Positions 4,927 to 5,237 of a stretch of DNA of 5,237 nucleotides are shown here, one piece after another. The DNA lies in NCBI GenBank assembly GCA_947305255.1, contig CAMZDE010000040.1:1-5237 (forward strand), given 5' to 3'. The DNA comes from an uncultured Alphaproteobacteria bacterium (GTDB lineage Bacteria; Pseudomonadota; Alphaproteobacteria; Rs-D84). Numbering within the stretch: position 1 is the first letter of the stretch; every line of letters begins with the position of its first letter. A program made the translations under genes and the position numbers. The notes beneath the pieces are model-generated. The model saw only the letters and a list, made by a program, of their open reading frames with translations, made no database searches and had not been told where the DNA came from.

Positions 4927-5133
4927 TTAGAATCCGAAAACCATACGTTGTTTTGATTGACGCTTTTTTTCGTTACGAACTGCTTCTTCTTTCAAGCGTT
5001 TACGTTTCGTAGTTGGTTTTTCGTAACGTTGACGTCCTTTCATTTCACGATACAGGCCTTCTTTTTGTGATTTGCGTTTTGCGACGCGCAAAGCCTGTTC
5101 AACATTGTTATCGCGAACCAGAACTTTAACCAT
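4927..5133 (-). CDS. rpsU: 30S ribosomal protein S21 (bS21)
   Basis: A 68-aa, strongly basic small-subunit protein, which in the 30S lies near the 3' end of 16S rRNA and takes part in translation initiation. MVKVLVRDNNVEQALRVAKRKSQKEGLYREMKGRQRYEKPTTKRKR is the classic bS21 pattern (a V.V..NN..E.AL..FKR-type start, then REMK.R.YYEKP-type centre) and a Lys/Arg-rich tail follows. Length is typical (70 in E. coli). The ATG is fixed by the ribosome site AAGGAGGTGA (5141-5150), 7 nt upstream. No convincing promoter lies in the 59 nt between it and the upstream tRNA-Ala, so co-transcription with that tRNA is possible. A terminator follows. Confidence 0.95.
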   Translation of the reverse strand: MVKVLVRDNNVEQALRVAKRKSQKEGLYREMKGRQRYEKPTTKRKRLKEEAVRNEKKRQSKQRMVFGF

Positions 5134-5140
5134 TATGTAT

Positions 5141-5150
5141 TCACCTCCTT
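5141..5150 (-). promoter_or_regulatory. Extended Shine-Dalgarno of rpsU
   Basis: Minus strand AAGGAGGTGA is a ten-base uninterrupted match to the complement of the canonical 16S anti-Shine-Dalgarno tail, at 7-nt spacing from the ATG. This is far stronger than the sites of other genes here: none for the lipoprotein, weak for NUDIX, GGAAAG for parC, AAAGG for rpmG. Confidence 0.9.
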
Positions 5151-5192
5151 TTGGCGAATTTGTTATTTATTTGGTCCACCCTCTAAAATTGG

Positions 5193-5237
5193 TGGTGGAG
5201 CTGATCAGACTCGAACTGACGACCCTCTGCTTGCAAA
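5193..5237 (-). tRNA. tRNA-Ala (anticodon UGC), 3' half only
   Basis: The window ends inside this minus-strand tRNA. Visible are the encoded CCA (5193-5195), discriminator A, the acceptor 3' strand CAGCTCC (5197-5203), a T-arm with GTTCGAGTC, and the whole anticodon loop TTTGCAA (5231-5237) with anticodon TGC (5233-5235). U70 in the acceptor strand fits the G3-U70 identity pair of alanine tRNA, though G3 itself is beyond the edge. It lies upstream of rpsU on the same strand. Confidence 0.9.

Overview
The window looks like chromosomal core sequence of an alphaproteobacterium with moderately low GC and AT-rich intergenic regions. The best taxonomic clue is ParC: its breakage-reunion domain reads HPHGDASVYD and GQGNFGNIDGD with the catalytic tyrosine in AYRYTE, the wording I associate with alphaproteobacterial ParC. 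A small CGKK-type lipoprotein ending FPRNYPVY and a cysteine-free L33 fit the same group. An uncultured, possibly host-associated lineage is a guess. No mobile element, CRISPR array or defence system is visible.

Layout. Positions 4-198 hold a minus-strand pair, tRNA-Asp(GUC) then tRNA-Glu(UUC), separated by an 11-bp hairpin and driven by a promoter near 213-239. Diverging from it, a perfect TTGACA-17-TATAAT promoter (346-374) reads into a 36-codon lipoprotein gene that starts where the transcript should start, and 6 nt later into tRNA-Leu(UAG). From 593 to 884 there is a 134-bp unit in two tandem copies plus a 24-bp stub of a third. A NUDIX hydrolase gene (939-1346) follows with its own promoter.

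The most interesting stretch is 1385-1628. A promoter starts a roughly 180-nt leader RNA with several hairpins that ends in an intrinsic terminator just before the gene of a secreted 170-aa protein (1629-2141). Three helices in the leader exclude one another in the pattern of an attenuator or riboswitch, and an Arg-rich 20-codon ORF overlaps the switching part. The secreted protein has a Sec signal peptide and two related segments that resemble phage tail-fibre-type STAYVK repeats.

Next come rpmG (L33, plus strand, own promoter and terminator), a GC-rich intergenic stretch with palindromes, then on the minus strand parC (topoisomerase IV subunit A), rpsU (S21, with a very strong Shine-Dalgarno and its own terminator) and the 3' half of tRNA-Ala(UGC), cut by the window end. 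rpmG and parC converge on a 13-bp palindromic terminator. Most genes are translation or DNA-topology housekeeping functions with short transcription units; I see no multi-gene pathway. The plus-strand promoters all carry an exact TATAAT.
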